DNA of 64,000 bases from Mucilaginibacter aquaedulcis (lineage in GTDB: Bacteria; Bacteroidota; Bacteroidia; Sphingobacteriales; Sphingobacteriaceae). The notes beneath the pieces were generated by a model. It was not told where the DNA came from. It did not search any database and worked only from the letters and a program-made list of their open reading frames with translations. The stretch is from the NCBI RefSeq assembly GCF_030409325.1, contig NZ_JAUFPR010000001.1, forward strand, positions 186,001 through 250,000. Reading direction: 5' to 3'. Of this stretch, positions 36,519 to 45,643 are shown piece by piece. The first letter of the stretch is position 1, and each line of letters begins with the position of its first letter. A program made the translations under genes and the position numbers.

Positions 36519-37568
36519 ATGGCAACATCATTTAAAAATATAGCATTAGCATCACTGGCTACAGGCATGCTTTCTCTCGGCAATCAAACAACGGCAAAAG
36601 CTTCAACCTGGGTTGATACCGTTTTGAATACACCCGGTATTGCGGCCGTAGTTAAGCCTGGCGATTTTTGCATAGCAGTATTACCTGATACTCAATATTA
36701 CCTGGCACAGGCTCAGCTTGGCGGTAACTTTGAGATGTTTAAAGCACAAATTGAGTGGATACAAAAGAACCAGCAGAAAGAAAACATCGCTTACGTGGCG
36801 CACATGGGCGATATTACAGAACATGGAGATAACCCGGTAACAAACAGATCGGAATGGTATTTGGCCAAAACCGCATTGTATGGATTAGAAAATCCGGTAA
36901 GCATTCCTTACGGATTAAGTGTGGGCAACCACGATCAGTTTCCGGCGCAACACCCTGTTAGCGGTACTACTAATGGGTACAATAAATATTTTGGCGTTCC
37001 GCATTTTGAAGGTCGCCCCTACTATGGTGGCCATTACGGAAATAACAACGACAGTCATTATGATTTGTTTACCGCCGGCAACGTAGATTTTATAGTGTTG
37101 TTTCTGGAGTTTGATTCGCACAATGAAGACCAGACTAAACTATACAGCTGGGCAAACGATGTGCTTAAAAAGAATGCATCACGCAAAGCCATTGTGGTGA
37201 GCCATTCAATTCTGCACTTTGCTCCGGTAGCCGGGTCACTTACGCCGCAGGCACCATTCAACGCAGAAGGCAAGGCTATTTACGAGGCTCTGAAAGATAA
37301 TACCAACCTGTTTATGATGCTTTGCGGTCACGTTGGTGATAATGGTGAAGGTTATCGCGCCGAAACATTTAAGGGACATACCATTAAAGCCTTTTTAAAT
37401 GATTATCAAAGCCGTCCCAACGGCGGGAACGGTTTAATGCGTTTGTACAAATTCTCGGTGAAAAACAATGAATTATCTGTCCGCACATTCTCGCCTTATA
37501 CTAACCAAAGTGAAACCGACGGCGACAGCCAGTTCACCGTATCGTTGTTTGATAAACCAGTTAAGTAA
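36519..37568 (+). CDS. Secreted calcineurin-like metallophosphoesterase
   Basis: 349 residues. The N-terminus MATSFKNIALASLATGMLSL resembles a signal peptide. Phosphoesterase motifs in order: PDTQYY (DxQ where many families have DxH), MGDITEHG, GNHDQ, VVSHS and CGHVGDN. Such proteins cleave phosphate mono- or diesters. Position right after a sigma-controlled SusC/SusD pair suggests it processes the phosphorylated ligand that the pair imports; this is inference. The susD terminator lies between, so read-through or a separate promoter is needed. Confidence 0.88.
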   Translation: MATSFKNIALASLATGMLSLGNQTTAKASTWVDTVLNTPGIAAVVKPGDFCIAVLPDTQYYLAQAQLGGNFEMFKAQIEWIQKNQQKENIAYVAHMGDITEHGDNPVTNRSEWYLAKTALYGLENPVSIPYGLSVGNHDQFPAQHPVSGTTNGYNKYFGVPHFEGRPYYGGHYGNNNDSHYDLFTAGNVDFIVLFLEFDSHNEDQTKLYSWANDVLKKNASRKAIVVSHSILHFAPVAGSLTPQAPFNAEGKAIYEALKDNTNLFMMLCGHVGDNGEGYRAETFKGHTIKAFLNDYQSRPNGGNGLMRLYKFSVKNNELSVRTFSPYTNQSETDGDSQFTVSLFDKPVK

Positions 37569-37598
37569 ATAACCTCTTTAACAGGCTCCACTTCCTCA

Positions 37599-37643
37599 CC
37601 TCCCGTTGGCAGACTGCAACAAAATTGCCAAAGCCTCGGGAGG
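37599..37643 (+). terminator. Terminator-like hairpin after the phosphoesterase
   Basis: CCTCCCG-TTGGCA pairs with TGCCAA and CGGGAGG, with a 5-nt bulge on the right arm; GTTTCATCCC follows, with no clear U-run. Confidence 0.55.
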
Positions 37644-37720
37644 GTTTCATCCCTTTAAACTCTCTTAAAAAACGGGTTCCTGTTTTTACTCGTAATAAGT
37701 TTTTCTCATATCAAATATTT

Positions 37721-37744
37721 ATTTACGTGTACGTACACGTAAAT
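37721..37744. promoter_or_regulatory. 24-bp perfect palindrome, LacI-type operator, upstream of nagX-like gene
   Basis: Core CGTGTACGTACACG at 37726-37739 with ATTTA/TAAAT flanks that extend the symmetry to 24 bp. The same core occurs before the other operons of the GlcNAc block. Confidence 0.8.
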
Positions 37745-37844
37745 GCTTTATTTTTATTATTTTGCTTACGATTTGATCGTGCGGGTCTTATAGAAGATAG
37801 CAGATCAGCTCATACAATAATTTACGCAGGCAATTGATTTAAAA

Positions 37845-38987
37845 ATGAAGGTTATGAAACAAGATAACCCGGGCAAAAAAAAGCGGCTTTTATCACTCGA
37901 CTTTTTCAGGGGATTAACTATCGCCGCGATGATACTTGTTAACACGCCCGGTGATGATGACCATGTTTATGCACCGCTTCAGCATTCCAAATGGCATGGC
38001 TGTACCCCTACCGACCTGGTATTTCCTTTTTTCTTATTTATGGTGGGCGTATCTATCGTTTACGCTTTAGAAACCAAAAAGCAGGATGTCGCCAATCATT
38101 CCACTATTATGCGGGGAGCCTTTAGGCGTATGCTTACCCTCATTGCTTTGGGCTTATCTATATTTTTGTTTTACCGGTTTGACTTTGCGCATTTACGCTT
38201 TCCGGGTGTATTACAGCGTATAGGAGTTGTTTACTTTATATGCACGGTCATTTATCTTAAAACAAGTCAGAAAGTACGCGACTGGCTATTTATATTTATC
38301 CTGATTACCTATTACCTCCTGCTTACTTATATACCTATACCGGATGGTCACCGTCCAAACCTTACACCTGAATTTAACCTCGCAGCCTGGATAGACCGGG
38401 CAGTGTTTTCTACCGATCACATGTACCGTCACACTAAGCTTTGGGATCCTGTAGGCTTATTAACTACCTGGCCAGCCATAGCCACAACCCTGTTTGGCAT
38501 CAGAATAGCTGAGTTGTTGAAACAGAATAATGTAAGCAGCACCAAAACATGCGGCCGGTTAATTTTAATTGGTATTGCTGCAACTGTTTTAGGATTACTT
38601 GCCGATATAATTTTCCCCATCAACAAACAACTGTGGACAAGCTCATACGTATTATATGCAGGCGGTTTATGTACATTGGGCTTAACCACAGCTTACTGGC
38701 TTATTGATGTAAAAGGTTATAAAAAGTATGTATGGCCTGGCGTTGTGTTTGGTACAAATGCCATTAGCGCTTATGTTTTATCGGAGATAATGCCGGGGAT
38801 AATTAATTTCGTCAAACTACCGTACAATGGCGTTAAAACCAACGGTATGAGATTTTTGTACGAGGCCATTTTTTTACCGTTCTTTTCTCCCGTAAACGCA
38901 TCGTTAATGTTTGCCTGTGCGTATGTACTATTTATCTGGCTCATGATGTATGTACTTTATAAGAAAAACATAGTCATAAAAGTTTAA
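37845..38987 (+). CDS. NagX-like membrane acyltransferase (DUF5009/HGSNAT type)
   Basis: 380 residues (an ATG at 37854 is an alternative start). It opens with RLLSLDFFRGLTIAAMILVN and has WHGCTPTDLVFPFFLFMVGVSI, hallmarks of the heparan-alpha-glucosaminide N-acetyltransferase-like family; about ten hydrophobic segments follow. Family members called NagX occur in bacterial GlcNAc clusters, possibly moving or acetylating glucosamine residues. The palindrome about 110 bp upstream joins it to the GlcNAc regulon. Confidence 0.85.
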   Translation: MKVMKQDNPGKKKRLLSLDFFRGLTIAAMILVNTPGDDDHVYAPLQHSKWHGCTPTDLVFPFFLFMVGVSIVYALETKKQDVANHSTIMRGAFRRMLTLIALGLSIFLFYRFDFAHLRFPGVLQRIGVVYFICTVIYLKTSQKVRDWLFIFILITYYLLLTYIPIPDGHRPNLTPEFNLAAWIDRAVFSTDHMYRHTKLWDPVGLLTTWPAIATTLFGIRIAELLKQNNVSSTKTCGRLILIGIAATVLGLLADIIFPINKQLWTSSYVLYAGGLCTLGLTTAYWLIDVKGYKKYVWPGVVFGTNAISAYVLSEIMPGIINFVKLPYNGVKTNGMRFLYEAIFLPFFSPVNASLMFACAYVLFIWLMMYVLYKKNIVIKV

Positions 38988-39038
38988 CATGTACAAAGGG
39001 ATGCCTTGGGGAATTAAAAAATGGCTGGTAAAATATAT

Positions 39039-39046
39039 TATCTTTG
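39039..39046 (+). promoter_or_regulatory. -7 promoter box TATCTTTG of the LacI regulator
   Basis: Exact TAnnTTTG, 12 nt before the ATG at 39059; predicted leader of roughly 8 nt. No CGTGTACG palindrome is present here. Confidence 0.5.
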
Positions 39047-39058
39047 GTTCATACTTAG

Positions 39059-40123
39059 ATGAAGAAAACAGGAGCTGAACTAACCGGTGTTAAAGAAATA
39101 GCCCGCAGGGCAAACGTGTCTATTGGTACTGTGGATAGGGTTATACACAACCGCAAGGGAGTATCTGATGAAACCAGGCAAAAGATCAAGTTGATTATTG
39201 AAGAACTTGATTTTCAACCTAATAAAATGGCAAGCCTGTTAGCTTCCCGTAAAATACTGAATTTTGCCGTGTTGATACCTGCTGTTTCTACCGAAACAGA
39301 TTACTGGAGCTATCCGCTAAATGGTATTAAACAAGCTGCGACAGAAATAAAACAATTCGGGGTTACCGTTAAGAGCTATTTTTATGATCTGGACTCTGTA
39401 GAAAGCTTTAAGCTATCGGCCGAAGAAATGCTTAAGCATGAGCCTCATGCAGTACTCATAGCACCATCATTTGTGGAAGAATCAATTACGCTGGCGCAAA
39501 AGATACAAGAACTTGATATACCGCTCGCTTTCATCAATTCTGATCTGCCCAATCAAAACAACCTAACCTACATTGGCCCCGATCTGTACCAGAGCGGAAG
39601 GCTGGCAGCACAACTGATTAATTTTACTATCCAGCAAAATGATAAAGTGCTGGCCATAAATATATCAAGCGATTTAAAGAACGATCATCACCTGTTACGG
39701 AAGGAACATGGCTTTAAAAAATTCTTTGAAGATGCCGGCAAACCTACCGAAATACTCACCTTAAATATAAATGAAACCAAGGTTGCTGCTGTAGAAAAGG
39801 CTTTGATGGAGATGCTGGGTAACCAACCGGAGATCAAGGCCATCTTTGTAACCAACTCGCGGGTCAACATCATTGCCGAAATATTAAAAAAACGCAAACG
39901 CGATGATATTTTGCTCATAGGTTATGATTTCTTGAAAAAGAATATCAATTACCTTGTAAGCGGGCAGATAACTTTTTTAATATGCCAGCGGCCTAAAGAA
40001 CAGGGCTATCTGGGTATCATGGCACTGTATAAGCACCTCTTTAAAATAAGTGAGGTAGAAAAATCTGTTTATATGCCTATTGACATCATCACCAAAGAAA
40101 ATTATCAATTCTATAACAGCTAA
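39059..40123 (+). CDS. LacI-family regulator, probable regulator of the GlcNAc block
   Basis: 354 residues. The N-terminal HTH (GVKEIARRANVSIGTVDRVI) and hinge (FQPNKMASLLASRKI) are followed by a periplasmic-binding-like sensor domain (FAVLIPAVSTETDYWS, LAQKIQELDIPLAFINSD, IGYDFLKKNINYL). It lies between nagX and the GH20 operon, and its last 4 bp overlap the convergent GH20 gene. LacI proteins recognise palindromes, and the CGTGTACGTACACG sites around it are the obvious targets; direct binding is inferred. Confidence 0.9.
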   Translation: MKKTGAELTGVKEIARRANVSIGTVDRVIHNRKGVSDETRQKIKLIIEELDFQPNKMASLLASRKILNFAVLIPAVSTETDYWSYPLNGIKQAATEIKQFGVTVKSYFYDLDSVESFKLSAEEMLKHEPHAVLIAPSFVEESITLAQKIQELDIPLAFINSDLPNQNNLTYIGPDLYQSGRLAAQLINFTIQQNDKVLAINISSDLKNDHHLLRKEHGFKKFFEDAGKPTEILTLNINETKVAAVEKALMEMLGNQPEIKAIFVTNSRVNIIAEILKKRKRDDILLIGYDFLKKNINYLVSGQITFLICQRPKEQGYLGIMALYKHLFKISEVEKSVYMPIDIITKENYQFYNS

Positions 40124-41694
40124 TCTGTTACCTCAGGTTTTGGTGCTATATCTATAGCCTCTTTATGGAGATCCGGGTTAAACGGATCATAATAATAGAT
40201 TCCGGCATCCTTGTAATAGCCTAAATGTGTTTTTAAACGGGCTTTGAACAGGTCATCATTTTTCGTCGCCTGCTGAACCCAGCCCGCTTCGGCCAGTGCC
40301 GCCATGCGTGGGAAAAGCAGGTAATCAAGTCTTTTTCGTGTCGCCACGGTTTCTGTCCAAAGGTTAGCTTGTACCCCTATTATATTTTTACTTTGGTAAA
40401 CATCGGCTGTTAAGTCATTTTCCGGAAAATGATAAATATCCAGGTAGGTATTATAACGCCCGTCCCATTTACGGCCGGATAGGTGTATACTGTCCTGCAC
40501 AAAATCAAAATACATAGGTAATCTTGGCGATAGTATAATTGGATAACCCTTTGTAATAGCTTCTTTAAGCACCTCAGGTTTATTCTGGCGCCACCAGTTA
40601 ACGATCACATTATTTACCGGTAAATTGGCTGCAACCGCCTCATCCCAGCACATTACCTTATCATGGAGTTTGATAACAGAATCAGCAATTCGCCTCAAAA
40701 AATAAGCTTCGGCCTGTTGGTGGTCTGTATAGCCCTTTTCTGTCATCAGCCTTTTAACATCGGGGTTATTATCCCAGGCTTTTATACCGAGCGCTACTTC
40801 ATCGCCGCCTATGTGTATTCGGCCATCGGGGAATAGTACCTTAAGCTCTTTTAAAATATTCGATATAAACTGATAAGTATCCTCTTTACCGGGGTTAAAC
40901 GTAAAATCATCATAATTTTTCACTTTACCGCCAGAGTATTGCGGATAGGCATGGTTAGCTGCCGTTGCGTGTCCTGGCATATCTATTTCGGGTATCACCT
41001 CAATGTTACGACGTTTGGCGTATGCTACAATATCCTTTATCTCTTTTTGAGTATAATAAAGCGCCGAAGCAGCAGAGTCTGTAAAATTACCAACCCCGCC
41101 CACCTTTGTGAGAAGGGGATATTTTTTAATTTCCAAACGCCAGCCCTGCGCATCAGTTAAATGCCAGTGGAAACGGTTAAGCTTATAAAAAGCCATCCAG
41201 TTAAGGATATTTTTAACTGCCGCCACTCCAAAAAAGTGCCGCGACTCATCAAGCATAAAACCTCTCCACTGGTATCGGGGCTTATCAGTAATAGCCACGC
41301 CGGGCAGTACCAAACCTGTGCCTTCTGCATTTGCCGCACGGCAAAGTTGTAGCAGTGTAATAATCCCGTTAAAGACTCCTGCCCTGTCGGCCGCTGTAAT
41401 TGTTATTTTGTTGGATGCAGTACTTAACCTATACGCACCTGAACCGTCAACATCCGTATTGATCAATATCTTTATTTCCTGCCGGCCCTTCCCTGTTAAA
41501 CCAAGCTGGCTATTTAGATAAAGTACGTCATTTTTATACCTGCTATTACTGGTATAAAACAAACTTCCTGGTTTTATCCGCAAAGTAGTTTTAAGCATGG
41601 TAACTTGTTGCGGATAAGGAATAAGGTTTAAATTTTGCGCATTTAAAGCATTGCAAAATACGGAAAGGGCAAGCACTAAAAGATATCTCTTCAT
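40120..41694 (-). CDS. Secreted GH20 beta-N-acetylhexosaminidase
   Basis: 524 residues. Signal peptide MKRYLLVLALSVFCNALNAQ. GH20b support domain to about residue 135, then the catalytic barrel: RGFMLDESRHFFG, FHWHLTDAQGWRLEIKKYP, IPEIDMPGHATA and the Asp-Glu pair D298-E299 in HIGGDEV, used in substrate-assisted catalysis. It removes terminal GlcNAc or GalNAc. Third gene of a minus-strand operon starting at 43894, 2 bp after the CBM9-like gene. Confidence 0.95.
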   Translation of the reverse strand: MKRYLLVLALSVFCNALNAQNLNLIPYPQQVTMLKTTLRIKPGSLFYTSNSRYKNDVLYLNSQLGLTGKGRQEIKILINTDVDGSGAYRLSTASNKITITAADRAGVFNGIITLLQLCRAANAEGTGLVLPGVAITDKPRYQWRGFMLDESRHFFGVAAVKNILNWMAFYKLNRFHWHLTDAQGWRLEIKKYPLLTKVGGVGNFTDSAASALYYTQKEIKDIVAYAKRRNIEVIPEIDMPGHATAANHAYPQYSGGKVKNYDDFTFNPGKEDTYQFISNILKELKVLFPDGRIHIGGDEVALGIKAWDNNPDVKRLMTEKGYTDHQQAEAYFLRRIADSVIKLHDKVMCWDEAVAANLPVNNVIVNWWRQNKPEVLKEAITKGYPIILSPRLPMYFDFVQDSIHLSGRKWDGRYNTYLDIYHFPENDLTADVYQSKNIIGVQANLWTETVATRKRLDYLLFPRMAALAEAGWVQQATKNDDLFKARLKTHLGYYKDAGIYYYDPFNPDLHKEAIDIAPKPEVTD

Positions 41695-41696
41695 AA

Positions 41697-42338
41697 TTAT
41701 AGATTATCAGGTATTGGAGCGAACTTCACTTTGCCGAATGATGCCGGCTGATGAAAATCGGGTTTTTCCGAATGTAATTGTACCCAGCTCAAAAAATGAG
41801 GTTTGGGCAGGCTGTCGCCGCACTTGGCAAAATTAACGGCACACTCCTGACCGCTTAATGAGCTTTTGTTACTATAGCAAAATACCGATAGGGGCAGCAC
41901 AACCGCTATATCCCATTTTACGGCACCGGCTGCCTGCCGGTTATTGATATGAATAATACTGCTATCAACCACATTCTTTAAAACATCTGCCGGAATAAAT
42001 TTACGGTGCAGCCGGTTTTTGCCATATGCTGCCTTTACCGAACCTAAGCAATTAAACTCAAAGTTATAATAACTGCCATCACCGCCAAAAGCTATAAAAA
42101 ACTCAACACAATTATCTTTGTGCACCTCGCCGTTGATCTTTCTTTTTCGTGCCCGCAAAAACGGCTCCGTTACCGAGAACCGAAGATGAATCCCCGTGTC
42201 AAAATGCGATATGGCAAACGCTGCCGAGCAGGATAACTGATTGACGGTGCCCCATGGCTCATGCGTTATGTTGTTTAGCGCTGTCTTTTCAATGGCATGT
42301 TTATTTTGCGGCACAAACGGAATATTTAGAAGCGTCAT
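41697..42338 (-). CDS. CBM9-like carbohydrate-binding protein
   Basis: 213 residues. The order HEPWG, FAISHFDTGIHLRFSVTE, NCVEFFIAFGGDGSYYNFEFN, then WDIAVVLPLSVF fits the family 9-like carbohydrate-binding fold (CBM9_like). The start is fixed by a 4-bp ATGA overlap with the upstream GH20 gene, and from it no signal peptide can be seen although both flanking enzymes have one. Binding to sugar is inferred from the fold only. Confidence 0.8.
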   Translation of the reverse strand: MTLLNIPFVPQNKHAIEKTALNNITHEPWGTVNQLSCSAAFAISHFDTGIHLRFSVTEPFLRARKRKINGEVHKDNCVEFFIAFGGDGSYYNFEFNCLGSVKAAYGKNRLHRKFIPADVLKNVVDSSIIHINNRQAAGAVKWDIAVVLPLSVFCYSNKSSLSGQECAVNFAKCGDSLPKPHFLSWVQLHSEKPDFHQPASFGKVKFAPIPDNL

Positions 42339-43894
42339 TTTATTTTCGCTAACCGGTCATATAAAACATGTATTTTTTGGCTGCGCAATGTGTTTTCTTC
42401 CGCAATAGATGCCGGGTAAAGAAAATCACTATTGAGTGCCGTAAATTCATCACTCAGCCTTTGTTCGTTCAGCAACAGTTCCTTTAATTTCGCGGCATAT
42501 TCCTGCGTTTGATCTGCTGTAAAAGATGGCGCGTTAACTTCAGCCTCAATCTTCATATATGTTAAATAATAAACCCTTATTTCGGCCATCAAAATGTAGT
42601 GCCTGAATGCTTGCTGACCTTTTACCGGCTGCAGGGATTTTAGTATCTGCAGCGAGTTGGCGGCGCTATCTAACAGATCAGCAACAGACAATTGTTGAGC
42701 CGATGATACCTTACCATGTTCAACACTGAATGGTGCTGCAAAAAGTGCTTTTTTAAACAGGGCGGCTTTATCTTTATTCAATCCATAATGGCTGTTGCAG
42801 TAGCTTTCAATAAAGTTATCAATTGTTGATGCTTTAGCCGTATTAAGCGTTTGAAGGTAGTAATCAACCAAAATATCAAAGCCGCTTAACGGGTAAACAT
42901 GCCGTATGGCAAACAGATCTATCAGCTCGTCCTCAGACTCAAACAATGACGAATAAACGCCCGATGTTGACCAAGATGTCATTACAATTCCCTTATAATT
43001 CAGTTTGCGCGACAGTGGAATAAAATCCCTGATATTTTTGAAATGCTTTTGCCAATCGGTTAAAAAATAGTTATCCGGATGGCTCCTTATAGCGGGTGAG
43101 CCCCAAATTTCATATCCGGATTTTAATAGCTTGGTATGATCGCCAAAGCGGTTTACATCCCATCCGTAATTCCAGTCAATAAAAATGGTTTGCTTAGGCA
43201 GCAGGTTAATATAATCCGGATACTTCAAAGCTATATCTGCCCATACAATCGGTCTTTTACCCATGCTCACTACAATATCGCAAAGCATTTTAATATGATC
43301 AAAGTACAACCGCGACAACCCTATTTCGGCTGCACGCTTTTTACATTTTTCGCAATGCCCAAGCAGGTAAGTTTCATCGCCACCAATATGTATATAGGGC
43401 GAGTTATGGGTGGCTATCAATTCTGCATATAGCGTGGTGAACAACTTTTTGTTTAACTCAGGTTCGCTTGGACATACCTGGCTAAAATCTTTCTGATCCT
43501 CGCGCAAGGCGGCATATTTATAATTACGCAAAATATACTCTACGTGTCCAAAACTCTGCTGTAACGGGATCACTTGTATATGCAATGATTTGCAGTAATC
43601 AATAAATTCGGTAACCTCTGCACGTGAGTAGGCATGCCTGTTAGAAATTAAAGGTTCTTTTATAAACGGATAGCTACCCTCCCATTCCATAATAATGGTG
43701 TTTATACCTTTACTACCCAGGTTGGCCACAAATTTTTTCAATGCGGGCATTTTCATTACCTGGATACGCATATCAAGATGGAAACCCTTTACCTGTACCG
43801 AATCTGTGGTATCAGCACAATTGGCCGAAGCCGAAAAGCGCAGACCCGTGATCAGCATCAATAACAATATGCCTCTTTGTAAGTAAGCTTTCAT
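42335..43894 (-). CDS. Secreted GH20-family glycoside hydrolase, divergent
   Basis: 519 residues. Signal peptide MKAYLQRGILLLMLITGLRF. The barrel begins FHLDMRIQVMKMPALKKFV without the usual GH20b domain; Asp-Glu pair D173-E174 in HIGGDET, followed by a CEKCKKR cluster. About 200 extra C-terminal residues are helical. Predicted hexosaminidase activity with a different specificity from the neighbouring GH20. First gene of its operon, with an operator-like palindrome 61 bp upstream of the start. Confidence 0.88.
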   Translation of the reverse strand: MKAYLQRGILLLMLITGLRFSASANCADTTDSVQVKGFHLDMRIQVMKMPALKKFVANLGSKGINTIIMEWEGSYPFIKEPLISNRHAYSRAEVTEFIDYCKSLHIQVIPLQQSFGHVEYILRNYKYAALREDQKDFSQVCPSEPELNKKLFTTLYAELIATHNSPYIHIGGDETYLLGHCEKCKKRAAEIGLSRLYFDHIKMLCDIVVSMGKRPIVWADIALKYPDYINLLPKQTIFIDWNYGWDVNRFGDHTKLLKSGYEIWGSPAIRSHPDNYFLTDWQKHFKNIRDFIPLSRKLNYKGIVMTSWSTSGVYSSLFESEDELIDLFAIRHVYPLSGFDILVDYYLQTLNTAKASTIDNFIESYCNSHYGLNKDKAALFKKALFAAPFSVEHGKVSSAQQLSVADLLDSAANSLQILKSLQPVKGQQAFRHYILMAEIRVYYLTYMKIEAEVNAPSFTADQTQEYAAKLKELLLNEQRLSDEFTALNSDFLYPASIAEENTLRSQKIHVLYDRLAKIK

Positions 43895-43948
43895 AAATAG
43901 TTTTTATATGCCCGCTACTGCATTCACAGCCCGGGCAGGTTTAATATA

Positions 43949-43962
43949 CGTGTACGCACACG
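43949..43962. promoter_or_regulatory. Operator-like palindrome upstream of the GH20 operon
   Basis: CGTGTACGCACACG, the shared core with one T-to-C change, about 61 bp before the GH20 start at 43894. Confidence 0.7.
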
Positions 43963-43994
43963 ATTACAATAATACTTAATTTTTTGTCCCAATG

Positions 43995-45632
43995 CTAATA
44001 GCCCGGATTTTGTTCCAGTTTAGCATCCTTATTCAGGTCAATCTCTGATTGCGGGATAGGTAACAAGGTGTTCCTTACCGTTAAACCAGTGATCTTTTGG
44101 CCCCTGCCAACTACTCTTTTTAATAATGTGCCGGTACGCATCAGGGTCATGCGGCGGTTTTCCTCGCCAATCAATTCACGAACCCGTTCATCTAAAATAA
44201 AGTCCAGGTTGATATCTCCCGATGATACCATTGCCGCATGCGCCCGGGCACGTAAAACGTTGATACTGTTTGCAGCTCCTTGCGTGTTACCTTGTTTAAA
44301 CTGGGCCTCGGCTTTTAGCAAATAGGTTTCGCCAAGGCGCATGATGATAAAATCTTTGATCATGCTGCTGCCGAAGGTATCATTCGGATCAAACTGATCC
44401 CACTTATTTATTTTCGGCACAATATTCCTGTTGGTATCAATGCCATCACCCGGCAACACCAATTGACCATACTGCGGTGATGAGGGATCATTGTAATAAT
44501 ATTTTCGGCGCAGGTTGTACTGGGAATTACGCATATCATTAGCGGTGTATAAATTTAAAACATAATAGGTTAATGCCATCCGGCTAATTCCGCGGCCACC
44601 CAGGGTATCGCACAAAAGCATTCCCGGAGTATTGTAATACCTGCTGCCCCAGGCGCGGCGGTGCTGTGAGCCTGTAAACCTGTAACCCGGAAATTTTGAT
44701 TGCAGATCGGGGCCGGCACCGTTTGGTACAGAAGCAGGATTTTCTGTTTCTTCTACCCAGATGGCTTCGGTATTTCCCTGGGTACGCCGCTGATTACCAA
44801 AAATAAACATATCGGCAAAGGGATCGCCCGGCTGCGTGGCTTTAACACCATAGCGGTTGGTGATGAGGCTAAACTGACCGCTGTTAATAATGGCATCGCA
44901 CTCGGCTTCGGCATCGGCATCCTTGCCTCCTATTCTTAAATAAGCCTCTGCCAATAATTGCGAGGCCATGGATTTATTAGGAAGTGATTTTGCTTCCAAC
45001 TCGTCTATTGAAGGGGCATTGGTTTTAGCGAATGTAAGATCGGCAACGATCAAATTATTTACATCATTTAATGAAGCCCGCGTAAAATCAGTTTTGGGTG
45101 CCGAAAGCGGTTCCGTGATAAGCGGAACGCCACCATACAAAGTTGCCAGGTAATTATACCCCAATGCACGATAAAACATGGCCTGGGCCTTTATTTTATT
45201 CCTGAATCGGGCACTCATCGGTACAGTTGATTTATCAATATTAACAATAACAACATTGGCGTTATTGATAATGTTGTACGCCCATTTCCAGACAAATTCT
45301 GAAGAAACATCGGCAGAGTTTAACTTTTCATAATTAGTGTAAGGGATAGACATCGGGTCGAGATCGTCAGGCGCTTTGTTATAGGCTACATCGGTCCCCA
45401 TTTGCCAAACGCACAAAAAGCCCTGGTTGCCATTGTTATTCTCGTTCATCGTGTTCCAGAGCGAATACTGGCTTTGCAAGCCAACAATACCGGCTTCAAA
45501 AGCCAATGAATCATTTAAAGCCTCGGGAGTAAATTTTGAATAAACCTTTTCGTTTAAAAAGTCTTTTTTGCATGCCGGCAGCACAAAAACAGCCAGCAAT
45601 ACAATTACTGATAATATTTTATAACGTTTCAT
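43995..45632 (-). CDS. SusD/RagB surface lipoprotein of the GlcNAc block
   Basis: 545 residues. Lipoprotein signal MKRYKILSVIVLLAVFVLPAC with the Cys at 21. SusD elements: KIKAQAMFYRALGYNYLATLYGGVPL, FIIMRLGETYLLKAEAQFKQGN and LDERVRELIGEENRR near the end. It starts 11 bp after the SusC gene and is transcribed with it. Likely binds chitin- or glycan-derived GlcNAc oligosaccharides, by context. Confidence 0.95.
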   Translation of the reverse strand: MKRYKILSVIVLLAVFVLPACKKDFLNEKVYSKFTPEALNDSLAFEAGIVGLQSQYSLWNTMNENNNGNQGFLCVWQMGTDVAYNKAPDDLDPMSIPYTNYEKLNSADVSSEFVWKWAYNIINNANVVIVNIDKSTVPMSARFRNKIKAQAMFYRALGYNYLATLYGGVPLITEPLSAPKTDFTRASLNDVNNLIVADLTFAKTNAPSIDELEAKSLPNKSMASQLLAEAYLRIGGKDADAEAECDAIINSGQFSLITNRYGVKATQPGDPFADMFIFGNQRRTQGNTEAIWVEETENPASVPNGAGPDLQSKFPGYRFTGSQHRRAWGSRYYNTPGMLLCDTLGGRGISRMALTYYVLNLYTANDMRNSQYNLRRKYYYNDPSSPQYGQLVLPGDGIDTNRNIVPKINKWDQFDPNDTFGSSMIKDFIIMRLGETYLLKAEAQFKQGNTQGAANSINVLRARAHAAMVSSGDINLDFILDERVRELIGEENRRMTLMRTGTLLKRVVGRGQKITGLTVRNTLLPIPQSEIDLNKDAKLEQNPGY

Positions 45633-45643
45633 TTTTTGTCGTA

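Noticed and set aside
37625..37837. 70-codon plus-strand frame before nagX
   Set aside because: Covers the hairpin and the operator palindrome; no protein features.
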